A stretch of 44,327 bases of DNA from Gloeophyllum trabeum ATCC 11539 (lineage: Eukaryota > Basidiomycota > Agaricomycetes > Gloeophyllales > Gloeophyllaceae): positions 1,629,450-1,673,776 of the forward strand of contig NW_006920411.1 of the NCBI RefSeq assembly GCF_000344685.1, in the 5' to 3' direction. The translations under genes were made by a program, and so were the position numbers. Below are positions 1 to 12,750 of this stretch, piece after piece. Each line of letters starts with the position of its first letter. Position 1 is the first letter of the stretch. The notes under the pieces are model-generated. The model did not search any database and had not been told where the DNA came from. It saw only the letters and a program-made list of their open reading frames with translations.

Positions 1-919
1 CCGGGTGAGTACCCTAGGTGAACTCCCTTTCTGCTCGCTTTATGGGCGGATATCTGCCATGTAAGTGCTCAGTACACTCTATCAGCCTTTGTAAACTGTG
101 GGTACGGAGTGTTGAAGAGTCAGGACCTACCATTATTCTTTGGTAGATCTGTCTCTCTCTCTAGCTTCACTGCTGCCTTAGGTGCTATCAATGTATTAAC
201 GGGGCCCAGGTACGTCCTATAACTCCTCTAAAAATGTATCTTATGCTGCAGGTCGCATGGTGCGCCGTCCCCGCCGCTCCCCGCCTGTCTGTTGAGGTCC
301 CTTTGTCCGGTGAGTTCCTCTTATGCCCACAAATCCCCCCTTAGCCCCCACCCTCCTATAGTCCTATTCCTCGTCGAAATATGTATATAAAACTGATATT
401 CAAGCTTTATTGTCCCTCAGGAGCACCACTAAATCGGAAATTTCGTTTTGTTCAGCATGTATGCCCCAGACATACATAGATATCAAGGGAATGGACCATA
501 TTGGTCCCTTATATGTATTACCACTATACATCATCGGCGATGTAGAATATAATGACAATTTACTGAATTTTATACGATTTTATTCGAGGTGCTACACACT
601 ACCTATTGTCGACGTCGTCGGGAACAGCGACAACCAGCGTCGGGCACAGCGGCACTGTGATGTCATCGTGTTGGTGGGCGCCATCAGTCCCCTTTTGGCA
701 GCTGTCTATTTTGGTACGTCGGTCCACGCGACGCTACGGCTGGGGCCAGTGCTACCGCCGGAGTCTTCTGGAGGCTCCGTACTCTACTACCCTACAAGGC
801 TGGCGGTGTTCCTGGTGCTTCCGCCGGAGTTAGGAGAAACATCTTTTGAGTCTTATAAGCGTGGACGCGCTGCTCGATCGTCCACTCTTATAAGCCTTGT
901 TCTTTGGGAAGGTCAGGTG
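1..919. other. Left edge, no confident gene
   Basis: I see no recognisable protein. Splice-like punctuation occurs near the edge (GTGAGT at 5-10, GTAAGT at 62-67, a CTCTCTAG acceptor near 163-170 and GTACGT near 210). A short open stretch around 112-211 would fit the tail of a spliced plus-strand gene beginning outside the window, but I recognise no family. The open frames at 410-922 and 606-833 lack conserved motifs and are not called as genes. Confidence 0.3.
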
Positions 920-948
920 TGACTCAAAACTTTGTACATAAGGGTTTT
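920..948 (+). repeat. 29-bp inverted repeat, left copy
   Basis: The 29 bases starting TGACTCAAAACTTTGTACAT are found again in exact reverse complement at 5318-5346, and both copies are followed by a similar A-rich tail. The pair brackets about 4.4 kb of gene-free DNA holding two TIR elements. It could be the ends of a larger element or two copies of a small dispersed repeat. Confidence 0.7.
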
Positions 949-2499
949 ATGTAAATACAGAAAAAAATACCCAAGACTGCTTTATGAATACTGCCCCGTA
1001 TGTAGACATATGTGAATAAATTTTGAGTAACCCAATATGAAGTTATGAGACTTCTACGAAATTTGAGAAGCTCTGCACGTGCACCTACATGACTATCCAG
1101 GAGGATTCAGGGTAACTGGCCATGGGATTATTCTATTTGGCAACCCCCCGTTGATACACCCCACTAGGTTCTGTTCGCGGAAGCAGCTCTGCCTTCGCCT
1201 CTACTGTCCATATAGCAGGTTCCTATCGCTAACTATCCATCGCCCTCCATCAGGAAAACCCTCCTAATCTAGTTATATCTAATTATGACTAATCCTGCAT
1301 AATTATGCAGGATCAGCTGCATTATGTAGTTCTATCTAATTATACAAGTTAGGTTTGTCCCCTAGCTAATTAGACATAATTATCACCAATTAGACAGCAT
1401 CATCTGCTGTTAGATGGCCATTATGTCGCAAGCATATCACATCAGCTCCAGGAATAACACAAGGAGCATGGAGATATATTCACAATGTAGCTACAGACAG
1501 GCATGTAGCTACACTTTTCTGCCTCATCGGCCTATCACTTCCCCACAAAGCCAGCTCTGAAAACTGTCAATGGCAGATCAGGACAAGAGAAGCCACCAGC
1601 AAAGCATGGGTATGGCAGACCATGCAACCATCAGAACACACCTTGATATGAGACACTGCAAATCACCTGAATATAGGCCTGGGCATGAAGAAATATAACC
1701 TATTGTATACAGTATCATCAGCCACCAGCACCGCACGGCAAGGAGCAACAACTTACTCAAGGCAGATTATGCGCAGATGCTCCACACCGGGCAAGGCTGT
1801 GCAAGACATGCATGTACATGCCAGACACTTCAGGCATGGACACGACACATCCAGGCAAGGGCCGGGGGCAGCAAAAGCACAGTGGTGACGGCAAGACATA
1901 CCATCAGAGACCACAGCAATAGCTCAACAATGTTGAGTACGTACCTCTCCGATCAGCTCTTGAGTGTCTATAAACCCACATGAGCAGGCCCGCTAGTGAG
2001 TCCATCAGCACATCCCCGAGTGTCTACGGTTGTGCGCCCTCCTCGAGGAGGTAGCCTGCACCCTGCATTGCAACCAAACCAACAAATCAGTGTATGGCAC
2101 ACAGGATTTGTCGTGAACTGACTGTACTCACCTTAAAGGGTGCACATATAAAGTGGGGTGCAGGCAGGAGCTGACTGACACTTCATTGAGCACATATCAT
2201 ATTCGCAGGATTAAGTAGGATGCGGTCACTGGAGCAACAGAGATCCGGAATGCCACAGGAAGGGCACCAGCAGCCATTAAAGAAACCCGTTGTCATGAGA
2301 CTTTGTTGCACAGCAGAAATGACTGAACGTACCAAGAGAAGTCACCCGCAACATCCTGCATGAATCAAGACCCATGAGCATAGACGAGCCCGCGCACGAG
2401 TTGGCGCATGACCATGGAACTGAAAAGTTCCTTGCGCGAGGGGGAATGTAACGGACGCAACGACGGCAAGCGAGCCAGCGAAGAAGGAAAATGAGAGAG
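949..2499. other. Gene-free, repeat-like stretch
   Basis: No coding frame with recognisable content. It holds a 22-bp palindrome at 1292-1313, a duplicated ATGTAGCTACA motif near 1485-1515, and a purine-rich run followed by TGTAAC near 2437-2452 that resembles a retrotransposon polypurine tract and LTR start, although I find no matching LTR. It is probably decayed mobile DNA. Confidence 0.35.
1292..1313. repeat. 22-bp perfect palindrome
   Basis: ATCCTGCATAA followed by its exact reverse complement TTATGCAGGAT, in an AT-rich setting with repeated TCTAATTA motifs on both sides. It can form a cruciform or hairpin. No function can be assigned. Confidence 0.7.
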
Positions 2500-3135
2500 T
2501 ACTATCATTGGGGGGGTTCTGTAAAAGTCAGATTTTTTACAGAACTCCGAAATCTCGAGAAGTATGCTACAGGGAGCTTAGCGGGTTGGTAAGTATATGC
2601 ATTGTATACCATACAGATGGTCTGTGAAGTCAGAATTGCCTCAAGTTGGCCCCTTGTCGTATGGGAGGTTGAACACCGTCCAAAATGCCCACTGTAACAG
2701 GTCTGGTGGCCACTTGATGGGTAGATCTGCCAGCCTACACAGCCCCGGCATATATCAGCTTGCCTAGAGGAGGTGTTTCTTGTATGTGTAAACCTCCTGC
2801 GCCCACCCGATAATAGCTGCAGGCTTGTGAAGTGCCCGTATGATAGATTTTACAGAACTCCAAGGGCCCAAGGGCGTGACAGATGCGTGACAGACGCGCG
2901 CGGATCGGATAGTGTTACCCCGCGTGACGTTTTTACATTACTCCCCGCAAGTGCTGTCTGTCTGCGGCATCTCTCTGTATTACTCTGTACATAGTGAATC
3001 GAGATCATTCTTTTTGCAGATGGTACTTAGGAAGGTATACTATGATGCCTGAGTGAAATAACATGGAATGATGAAGAAGGTAGCCCTTGGCCGGTCATAT
3101 TGTCAAGTTTTTACAGAACCCCCCCAATGATAGTA
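2500..3135. mobile_element. TIR element, about 636 bp, non-autonomous
   Basis: The ends are inverted copies over 27 exact bases, starting TACTATCATTGGGGGGGTTC at 2500 and read in reverse complement from 3135. The outermost TA may be the target-site duplication, as expected for Tc1/mariner-type insertions; if so the element proper is 2502-3133. Sub-terminal copies of TTTTACAGAACTCC occur near 2533 and 2848, so the interior is built from repeats of the end. No transposase frame is present, hence MITE-like. Confidence 0.75.
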
Positions 3136-4541
3136 CGCGAATGTCAAACACGGCAAATTGAATCGGAGTTCAAAACGCGATATCAACAGCATCATGTGAC
3201 CGGCTACTTGTAACCGGATTACCCGGCTCTGATGAGAAAGCGCTAAGTCTGTCTGATTCCACAGATTTTGGCACTGAACTACTTTTCTCATTGACTTTGA
3301 GAGCCTCTCAGGAACCTCGCGTGCACATACAGACTTCCTCGCATGCCGCCGAGCATGTTGTGGACGACATCATGCAGACCGCAAATAAGCCTGGAGCCCA
3401 GAGCTACGATACAGGTGGAATGGGGAGTACACAACCAAGAGCGGTAAAACAGCCAAACAATCAGTAAAGGCGCTACAAAGCGAAGGTCCAAGTAATCACA
3501 GCCAATCACAATCAATCAATTGCAATCCCTACTGCACAGACACATAGCGTGCAAAAATCAACCACCAAAATACAAAATTCACATGGTAACAAATAATCTA
3601 ATCATCGAAATACACAGCAACCACAATACTTGCTGAAACAAAACAGTACAACACACCAAAAAAAAAAAAAACAAAGCAAATACACATAAACATGCATCCA
3701 ACACACAAAGCACCGAACAATAAGTCGAACATAGCAAAGCACAAAGGTATCACCCGATGCCCAACAATGACATAGCACGACCGCTATTCTGATTACACGC
3801 ACTCAAGTTGTGTCATAAGTAGACAGCAGCCAATCACAGCTATCTAATCCCAACAGGCGCGGCGATATGCCTCAGCCACCGACTACAAACCGCCACAAAA
3901 GTCAATTCCCACGGTAAGAACATGCCACAGATGACAACGAGCATGCAGGAAAAGACGGAGGTACGATAAAATGCTCAAAATATTCCAGTGGATGGATGAC
4001 CCAAAAAACCTCTTTGTAGAAGAAATCACGGAAATACACCGAAAACTCAGGACGAAAACACAGTATTATTGAAAACAGAGACTACAAATCCGATTTTGTA
4101 GTCTTTTTATAGTCTCCAATACTAGTGGACTTTAAAGCGGACATTAAACAGTGTAGTCAAGACTACAACCAAAAAGTCGCACGCATTCTTGGCATTGCGA
4201 TTCCCACGGGGTACAACATTCGGCATGCACCCAATTTTGCAGGTAAGGACTCATCCTTTGTAAACTCAGGACTTGTAACCAATATATAATATCCCCTTAT
4301 CACCTTATCAGTCGGGGCTGCGGCGGACCTCCCGACCACGCGCGACACAGCGCGAGCTCGCAAGCTCGAACCCGACCCCCGAAAATCCAACAGTGGGTGC
4401 ATATGCTGGCCCATCGATATCCATGCAGTGCAGCTGCCTCAGCAGGGTCTGGAGTCTGAGCACCCATTCTCTTAGACTGTCCTTCTGAGCCAGGTATATC
4501 AACCCTCCGCCAGGTTACGCTCTGTATCGTGTACAGCCTGC
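3136..4541. other. Gene-free, A/C-rich stretch
   Basis: No gene recognised. The stretch 3530-3800 is A/C-rich with a poly-A run near 3659-3671. Around 4075-4110 a hairpin-forming sequence (GACTACAAATCCGATTTTGTAGTC) is followed by further GACTAC/GTAGTC repeats to about 4170. These look like eroded repeat DNA. Confidence 0.35.
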
Positions 4542-4855
4542 TAGTGATGCCGCGGTCTGGCTTGGTCCGGTTATTGGCCCAAATTTCCAGACCTGGGACT
4601 GGACCCAAGGTCCAGTTCGGGTAAATGACTGGACCGTGAACCTCAAAGAACCCGAAATGGCATTGGGTCCAGTCAGGTTCGGGTTCGAACCCTTCAAAAT
4701 TGCCATATTTAGGTACGGTTCGGGCATTGTGGCTCCACCTGGACCTCATTTCAGGTTTGGTCCACCCCAAAGCCGGACCGCGGACCAGAACCTGGGTCCG
4801 GTCCGAGGTTCGAACCGGTTCTCCCAGGTTCGGGAACCGGACTGCGGCATCACTA
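4542..4855. mobile_element. TIR element family A, complete copy (314 bp)
   Basis: The left end TAGTGATGCCGCGGTC and the right end, read in reverse complement as TAGTGATGCCGCAGTC, form terminal inverted repeats; the outer TA may be the target duplication. A second copy of the same sequence lies at 40685-42095, interrupted by about 1.1 kb. The interior is full of GGTCCGG/GGTTCGAACC motifs, so both strands show spurious open frames. No transposase is encoded, so this is a non-autonomous element. Confidence 0.8.
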
Positions 4856-6006
4856 CACCCTGCACGCCCACCACTGTCTTAACAGTGACGCATCTTGTGC
4901 ACGCCGGCAGCCACACCGTGACCGCCCAGGCCGTCCGTAATCGCTGCTTTTCGGCGAGTCCCGAGCCATCAGTCACATCAGTCACAGGTTTGAGAAACCC
5001 CTCTGAACTTTGTAACTTCGCAGGGGTTTCCAGTGAAACCCGGGTTCTTCTGTGGACGGGGGGTTGCCAAATAGAATAATCCACTGGCCATGGCATGTCA
5101 AACAGTCAGTGTACAGGATTCGAGCTTCACCGATTTAATTCCAGCATTTTATACATACATGGAGTCTGAGTACGGAGTATTCAAGGGATATGACACGTTC
5201 TCGCCCTTTAATGAGCCGGCTACTGTTCCTACAATGCCTCCACAGCACCCTTACTCTACGGACATCTCATGGGCCGATTTTCGCTATTCCTTCACTACCA
5301 CATTTTTTTCTATATTTAAAACCCTTATGTACAAAGTTTTGAGTCAATCCAATCCCTGCCGCAGGTGCTATGGATTTTTCTTGTCTGCAGGCCATCTCGC
5401 GCCTCGCAAATACATATATAGCAGTAATTCCAGGTTCACCTGCAAAATAGCACCAACTAAAAGTGCCGACGGTATGAAATGGCCACAGATCCACCTCAGA
5501 TCCCGATGTTCCTGAAGCGTCGTTCCAAGATCCAACGCCCGATACCTCATTCCGCAGCTGTTGGCTGTGGCGGCCACGGCCTCTGCCCAAGAACCAGTGC
5601 TTCAGAGGCCGCTGCAAGCATGGTCAACGACATGCATGCAAGGCAATCCGAGTGATCAAGCAGCTCTGAATTCCTCCTGGGTCCTCATCCCTCTCGACTT
5701 CTACCTTTCCACGAGCTCTTTGAAAGGAGTCCACAGCGACCGAACTAATGAACAGCTGACAAGATCGACTTGTTCGCTATAGACAAAAGTGTAATGGGCC
5801 GGTCAGCATTAGGGGACCCTAATAGATAACCGAGCCATGGAATGCCCGCATCTCCCGTTCTGCATGACTGCTGTCCATATCTACCAACCGCCGGCCAGCT
5901 GCTGTCGAGTGAGTACACAGTCTGTCAGTTAGCACGTTCAGCACCGATAATCGCTCATTGCAATAGCGCCCAATCGTTTTCTTGCGAGCGCAGTCGAACA
6001 TCCAAC
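4856..6006. other. Gene-free stretch and likely 5' region of the next gene
   Basis: I recognise no gene. An open frame at 5090-5515 starts with ATG but contains the 29-bp inverted repeat in antisense and has no conserved motif, so it is probably fortuitous. From about 5840 the sequence is open in frame with the next gene, but the best start is the ATG at 6007. Confidence 0.3.
5318..5346 (-). repeat. 29-bp inverted repeat, right copy
   Basis: Exact reverse complement of 920-948, followed on the minus strand by a related A-rich tail. Confidence 0.7.
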
Positions 6007-7389
6007 ATGAAATCTCTGTCGTCCTTTGTCACTGCGTTCAAGAACAGGGAGGTGACCCGGCGTAAATCCGCCCGACAAAGCACGCGCGAACCAGAGGAGT
6101 TCATCTCCTATCTACCTGGAACACAGGAAGTCTATCCGCAGACCAAGCCCCACCACGCCACCCGTGCAAGCAGGAGAGCCTCTGGAAACACTTTACGCAG
6201 CGCGAGGAGCGTACCAGCCTTCCGCGACGATCGACCGGGGACAGCACCAGCGTCCACATCGTACAGACCTCGCGATGCGGTGCACGGGCAGTGCGCTTTG
6301 ACCATGTCGAATGGGATAAGTCGCGCGTCACAGGATGTGGACACTTGGCTGCCTGCACCTACGAGATGCTGGTCTCCGTTGACATTTGATGGATCTCGAG
6401 TTCAGGGAAGTCGTTTCCTGGAATCTTTCCTAAGCACCACCTCGGAGAGGGATTATTCGGAGGGCGTAGCTATTCCTCCTCACCTCGACCAGCGCCCTCG
6501 TGCTCGCACTGGTTCCTCAGCGCAGACTCCCCCGAGCCATCAACCTGTCATCCCAATCATCGTACTCTCGGACGATGAAGATGTCGCAGGATCACCGGGC
6601 CGCCTTTTGGAGCCGGTTGGCAACTGCTACGCTGAATGTGTCTCTGACTTCCTAGATCTCGGAGGAAGCAACGAAAATGACGAGGATGACTGCGAAGAAC
6701 CGGAAAACAGATATACTGTTGGGACAGGGCTTCCTGAGGGAGAGGCAGGGCGAAGACCTCGCACTGCATCCACCACCGCTTCCCATGAATCACTGCTCTC
6801 CATCAGATCAAGCACTCTCTCGAAATGCTCGAGCGCTTCCAAGGATATCACATTAGAGATGTTCCCCACACCTCCCCCGCTCATTGTCCCTCCTCCGCCC
6901 CGCGGCCTTCCTCCCGCGATACCTTTGCCATTTGGGACGAAACCCCGCCCCTCCACGGCCGACGCCCTACGGCAGAGACCTCATACCAATCGACCAAAGG
7001 AACTCCGGAAGTCCAAGTCAGCAGGGCAGCTTGGATGATCCGGACGACAGCAGCCTCGATTGCTTGAATGGGAAGCCGACCTTCCTCCGGAGAAACCTGC
7101 GGAGACCACGCATACAACTTCGTCCTCTATAATAACAAGGGATTCGACACAGAGCGACTCGCAAGCCGGCGGTTGTGATACTTCCTCGACGTCGACCGAC
7201 TCCGCGCCTAATACGCCGTCACCACGCTCCGGCTCTTTCCCATATCGAACAGAAGTCCTGGCTGCGACTGAGGCCAATCATATGATGGAGCTCGTGCTTG
7301 CCACCCATGAGTCAGTGAAGGAGCGGAGACGGATGAGTATGTTGTCAGTGTCGGAATGTGGGAGCATACGATGGGGAGTGGCGGTCTAG
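6007..7389 (+). CDS. Ser/Pro-rich low-complexity protein, interrupted by in-frame TGA
   Basis: No family recognised. The ATG at 6007 opens a frame of 343 codons ending at TGA 7036-7038. The protein is Ser/Arg/Pro-rich and probably disordered, with an acidic patch (DDEDVAGS, later NENDEDDCEEPE), a poly-Pro stretch near its end (PPPPRGLPPAIPLP) and a basic end (RKSKSAGQLG). The same frame stays open after the TGA for another 117 codons to 7389 and looks coding there (SPRSGSFPYRTEVLAATEAN, then an Arg/Lys-rich helix ending KERRRMSMLS). I found no GT-AG intron that removes the stop and keeps the frame. Either the protein ends at 7038 and the rest is former coding sequence, or the TGA is a recent nonsense mutation or sequencing error. 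A further exon may follow the GTATGT near 7338. Confidence 0.5.
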
Positions 7390-7561
7390 ATGGCGCGCCC
7401 TCGTTCGTGGTACTATAAATTACCGCCTGTGATATCACAATAGCCTGTAGCAACATATCACCGGATATCAAGATTCGTCACTAGCAAGAGAATGGGTGCT
7501 GCCTGCCTCGTAAGACTGACTGAACACTTACAGGTGGAACAGGACGCCTACGTGCGCAACC

Positions 7562-7957
7562 TCATTGCTTCTTCTTCGTGTCCTTTGGTACATCCGGAGG
7601 GACTGACGCGGGAGACTTGTCTTCCAGTATGGAGAGGATAATATATGTCACTAGAACGACGTTGGCCGCGAAGACGGCCGTGATTGCAGCGTAATTAGAG
7701 TTTCCTGAACCGAGTGAATTAGTCTCCATCTTCGTGTGGAACATAGGGAACAGCTCACCATTCCAAACGTATCTTTCAGAGAGAAAATACGATGAAATAG
7801 GGATGATACCCAGGGAAAGACTGAACAGGATCAGCTTAGTGAGGACACCACTGTTTACACAACCATTGTCAGCGAATGGTCCGCTTTATCTATCAGAAGA
7901 GGCAGACCCTTTGGCTGCCTGGTCTGTTATATTTGCAGGTTTAGCTTGTTCGCTCAT
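7562..7957 (-). CDS. VMA21: VMA21, V-ATPase V0 assembly factor
   Basis: Vma21 is an ER membrane chaperone that helps build the V0 sector of the vacuolar proton pump. The spliced protein is 94 residues, the usual size. Exons: 7957-7908, 7850-7759, 7704-7562. Two membrane helices are visible: the first contains LILFSLSLGIIPISSYF and the second AAITAVFAANVVLVTYIIL; SERYVWNGN sits between them. The C-terminus KKKQ fits the dilysine KKxx ER-retrieval signal of yeast Vma21. The second intron (54 nt) has GTGAGC, an ACTAAT branch and CAG. The first (57 nt) starts with a weaker GTCTGC donor but is the only one that removes a stop and restores the family sequence. The gene is divergent from ALG8. Confidence 0.93.
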
Positions 7958-8235
7958 TGGTGATTGCGCGATCGACGTAAGGGGAAGGGCGAGCTCGAGG
8001 AAGTATCAGATTGATCGCGACGCGTCGACGACTCGAGCTAAGACTCGACCGTGTCTTGCATTTAGCCACAGCCACCAAGTTTTATCTTGTACTGAGCCCT
8101 CTTACTTGCCCGCTCTATATTTTCCTCATAACTGGAAGGGCGAAGACTGAGGTAACCCGTATAATCTTACACACAAAGTCTCAGATTCCAATTATTGAAC
8201 GTGTTGCTGGGATCACCCGCTTGTGATCACAGCTT
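7958..8235. promoter_or_regulatory. Shared VMA21/ALG8 divergent promoter region
   Basis: The 278 bp between two divergent start codons must hold both promoters. I see no clear TATA box or recognised operator. Both products act in the ER, so shared control is possible but this is inference. Confidence 0.4.
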
Positions 8236-10522
<2,287 letters not shown>

Positions 10523-10603
10523 ATATTCGTGGTGTTCAAGGGTGCTCCATCAAGGCTAGACTTATACACTATAGCTACAAAATGACAACGCTTGAACTCT
10601 TCT

Positions 10604-12434
10604 TTACTTCTTCACAATATGGACGACTGCCGAATTGCTGTATTAGCACATTTTTCACGGATGGTAGTTTACCACGCACCGTCTTCATCCTCGAGCACAT
10701 GGTCTAACCCGACCTTTTGCCCTCGCGCATGCTTAGCACTCGAACCCCACACAATGGCGCTGTGAGTAACGATTAGACTCAACCAATTGAGCGACGACGA
10801 CTGGGGCGCACTATTTCATCTGTTTCGCTATTTCCTTGTGGATCGAGTTGCAAAAATCTTGCACTGTGCTGCGTCCACGGCGGAGTACAACAGGCTGGGA
10901 GTAGTCGGGAGGAGCCTTGCGCGGCTTCGTGTATACTCGAACAAGGTCAAGCCGCTCCCACATTCTGTCGATAAGTTCATCGATATTCAACCATTCTTTC
11001 GATGATATTGGGACGCTGTGAGGAATTTTATATCTGCAGTGGAGAATGGGAAGTTAAGTCAAGGTTTGAATCCACCCAACCGACATACAGCAGGTCAAGT
11101 TCTTCAATTGAAATAGCATCAATCTGAGGCAATCCGATCAGCACATATTTTCAGAATAGCGTCTAATGACGAACCTTGTTCAGCACCTAAGGAGTGTGGG
11201 ATGGTGACCATCAGCTGCGACACCTGCCATGAAATACACTCACGTATATGGCGGGAATGTACACTCTGAATTATGGGATGAAATATTTTCCTATAGTGAC
11301 TATACAACAACCGCAGCGGACGTACCTGTTGCCTTCTATGACGTCCACGAGGTCGTCTGCCGTAGCGTTGGGCTGCCGAATGGCGACGTCACAATTGCTA
11401 AGCTTGTACTCGCTCAGTATCGCTTTAATCTCATCATGATCGATGTTTGTGAGGGGGACAGTATTCGTGATCGCGATGCCGCCTTTATCCTTCTTCCGCA
11501 CAGTAATGGCGGGTGGTTTCTTATTCAGTCGGATTCCAAAGCCCTCCAACTCTGCTTCGATGATCCTCTTGTCGTTAAGAGGCTTCAGGACGTCGAGAAC
11601 AATGAAAATGAGGTTACACGTTCGAGCGACTGCGAGGGAGCGTAGTGCCTGTATTCAGTAACCACGGTTTTCAAGTATTCGCCACAATTCATACCGGCAA
11701 TGACTGAGCTACGCGTAAGTAATGATTCAGACAATGGCGAATCATTGAGCGAGCGTACCTTGTCTTCCTCTACCTCGACCATCATTGGCACCTTCAATGA
11801 TACCGGCTGCGACGATAGAAAAGCCTTAGCATAGTCACACAGTGAAGCGGAGGAGGAACTGACGTAAATCCAGAATTTGTATGGGTGCGCCATGCACTTT
11901 CAGTGTACCAGGCACTGTTGTGAGGGTCGTGAAGTCGATGGCGGACACTTCGGAGTGGGTGCCCGTCAATTTGGACATCAGGGTGGACTAGGGAACGTCA
12001 GAACCATGCCTCAAGACCCGGCCATGCATGCATGCAACATACCTTTCCCACCGAAGGAAATCCGACAAACCCCACAGATGCTACACCGGTTCGAGCTACA
12101 TCGAAGCCTACGCCTCCCCCGCCTCCTCCACCTCCACTTGTGGGATCAAGAAGGTCGCGCCGAAGTTTTGCGAGCTTCGCCTTGAGTTGGCCCAAGTGAT
12201 AACTTGTGGCCTTATTCTTTTGCGCTACACAGCCATTGGGGTGAGTTTTGCTGCCTAACAGAGGGCACCGGTGGACATACTCCTGGCCTGCAAGAGGTAT
12301 ATTCAGCATAGGCCAAAGCACACAGTGCAATTTAGGTACCATTTCATCTTCGATTTCCTTCGTATCATTACTGTTAGAATGGTTAAGAACAGTGAATAGC
12401 AAGACCTCACTTTGATCTTTTGCAAGGTCGTCAT
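10604..12434 (-). CDS. RBG1: RBG1/DRG1, developmentally regulated GTP-binding protein
   Basis: A conserved translation-associated Obg/DRG GTPase that binds a Tma46/DFRP1-type partner. The spliced protein is 369 residues, the normal DRG1 length. The start [20 protein letters not shown] is typical. G1 is GFPSVGKS, G3 DLPGIIEGA, G4 NKID; a C-terminal TGS region ends DVVHIVKK. Exons on the minus strand: 12434-12411, 12357-12340 (18 nt), 12287-12281 (7 nt), 12224-12043, 11987-11864, 11806-11759, 11703-11695 (9 nt), 11629-11326, 11265-11244 (22 nt), 11186-11175 (12 nt), 11123-11089, 11033-10812, 10759-10680, 10626-10604. Each micro-exon has consensus-like borders and adds residues conserved in DRG1 (ARTQ, QVIAVART, VLNKID). 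All 13 introns are 51-65 nt. The gene is divergent from the KCH gene. Confidence 0.97.
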
Positions 12435-12750
12435 TGTTGCGGTTAAAGGTTGTGTATCCCGAAATGGAAATCAACCAAGCAGGCGCAAAGCGCGCTAGCC
12501 ATCCGTGGACCGTGGCACTGGCAACAACAGCCACTACCTTCCAGTTAGCCATAGACCTCGCCCTGTTCTCGCCGTCGCTCTCGTCGTCTGCACCGTCCAG
12601 TCGCTCTTTGACACCTCTCTTTACTGTGTATGACGCTGGCTGGCCCTGCTACAACACTCCAAACCTCGACCTCACCTGCGTTCTTTAACTAAACACCACA
12701 AGCGACTGCGGACCACAGCCTTCGCCCATCGCCCATCTCCCTGCGTCGAT
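12435..12750. promoter_or_regulatory. Shared RBG1/KCH divergent promoter region
   Basis: The 316 bp between two start codons hold both promoters. The plus-strand half is pyrimidine-rich (CTCTCGTC and CTCTCTTT tracts), a common feature of fungal promoters. I recognise no specific operator. Confidence 0.4.

Noticed and set aside
2437..2460. Polypurine tract plus TGTAAC, possible LTR retrotransposon 3' end
   Set aside because: No second copy of the putative LTR, no CA end at a fitting distance and no recognisable pol sequence upstream in this window.
4545..5096. Several long open frames on both strands over the family A element
   Set aside because: They arise from the palindromic GGTCCGG/GGTTCGAACC composition, and the same frames recur in the second copy at 40600-41000 with frame-breaking differences.
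5090..5515. ATG-started open frame of 141 codons
   Set aside because: It contains the 29-bp inverted repeat in antisense, shows no motif and is not continued by plausible splicing.
7533..7640. Extension of the Ser/Pro-rich gene into an exon after CAG at 7532
   Set aside because: It would overlap the last VMA21 exon in antisense, and the resulting peptide is compositionally unlike the gene; kept only as a remote option.
10714..10790. tRNA-like signal on the minus strand (GCTCAATTGGTTGAG followed by GGTTCGAGTGC)
   Set aside because: It does not fold into a cloverleaf. The sequence is fully explained as RBG1 intron 12 (10811-10760) plus the start of exon 13, which encodes [13 protein letters not shown].
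12434..12688. Plus-strand open frame in the RBG1/KCH interval
   Set aside because: It overlaps RBG1 exon 1 in antisense and has no motif; the KCH start at 12751 and the RBG1 start at 12434 explain the interval.
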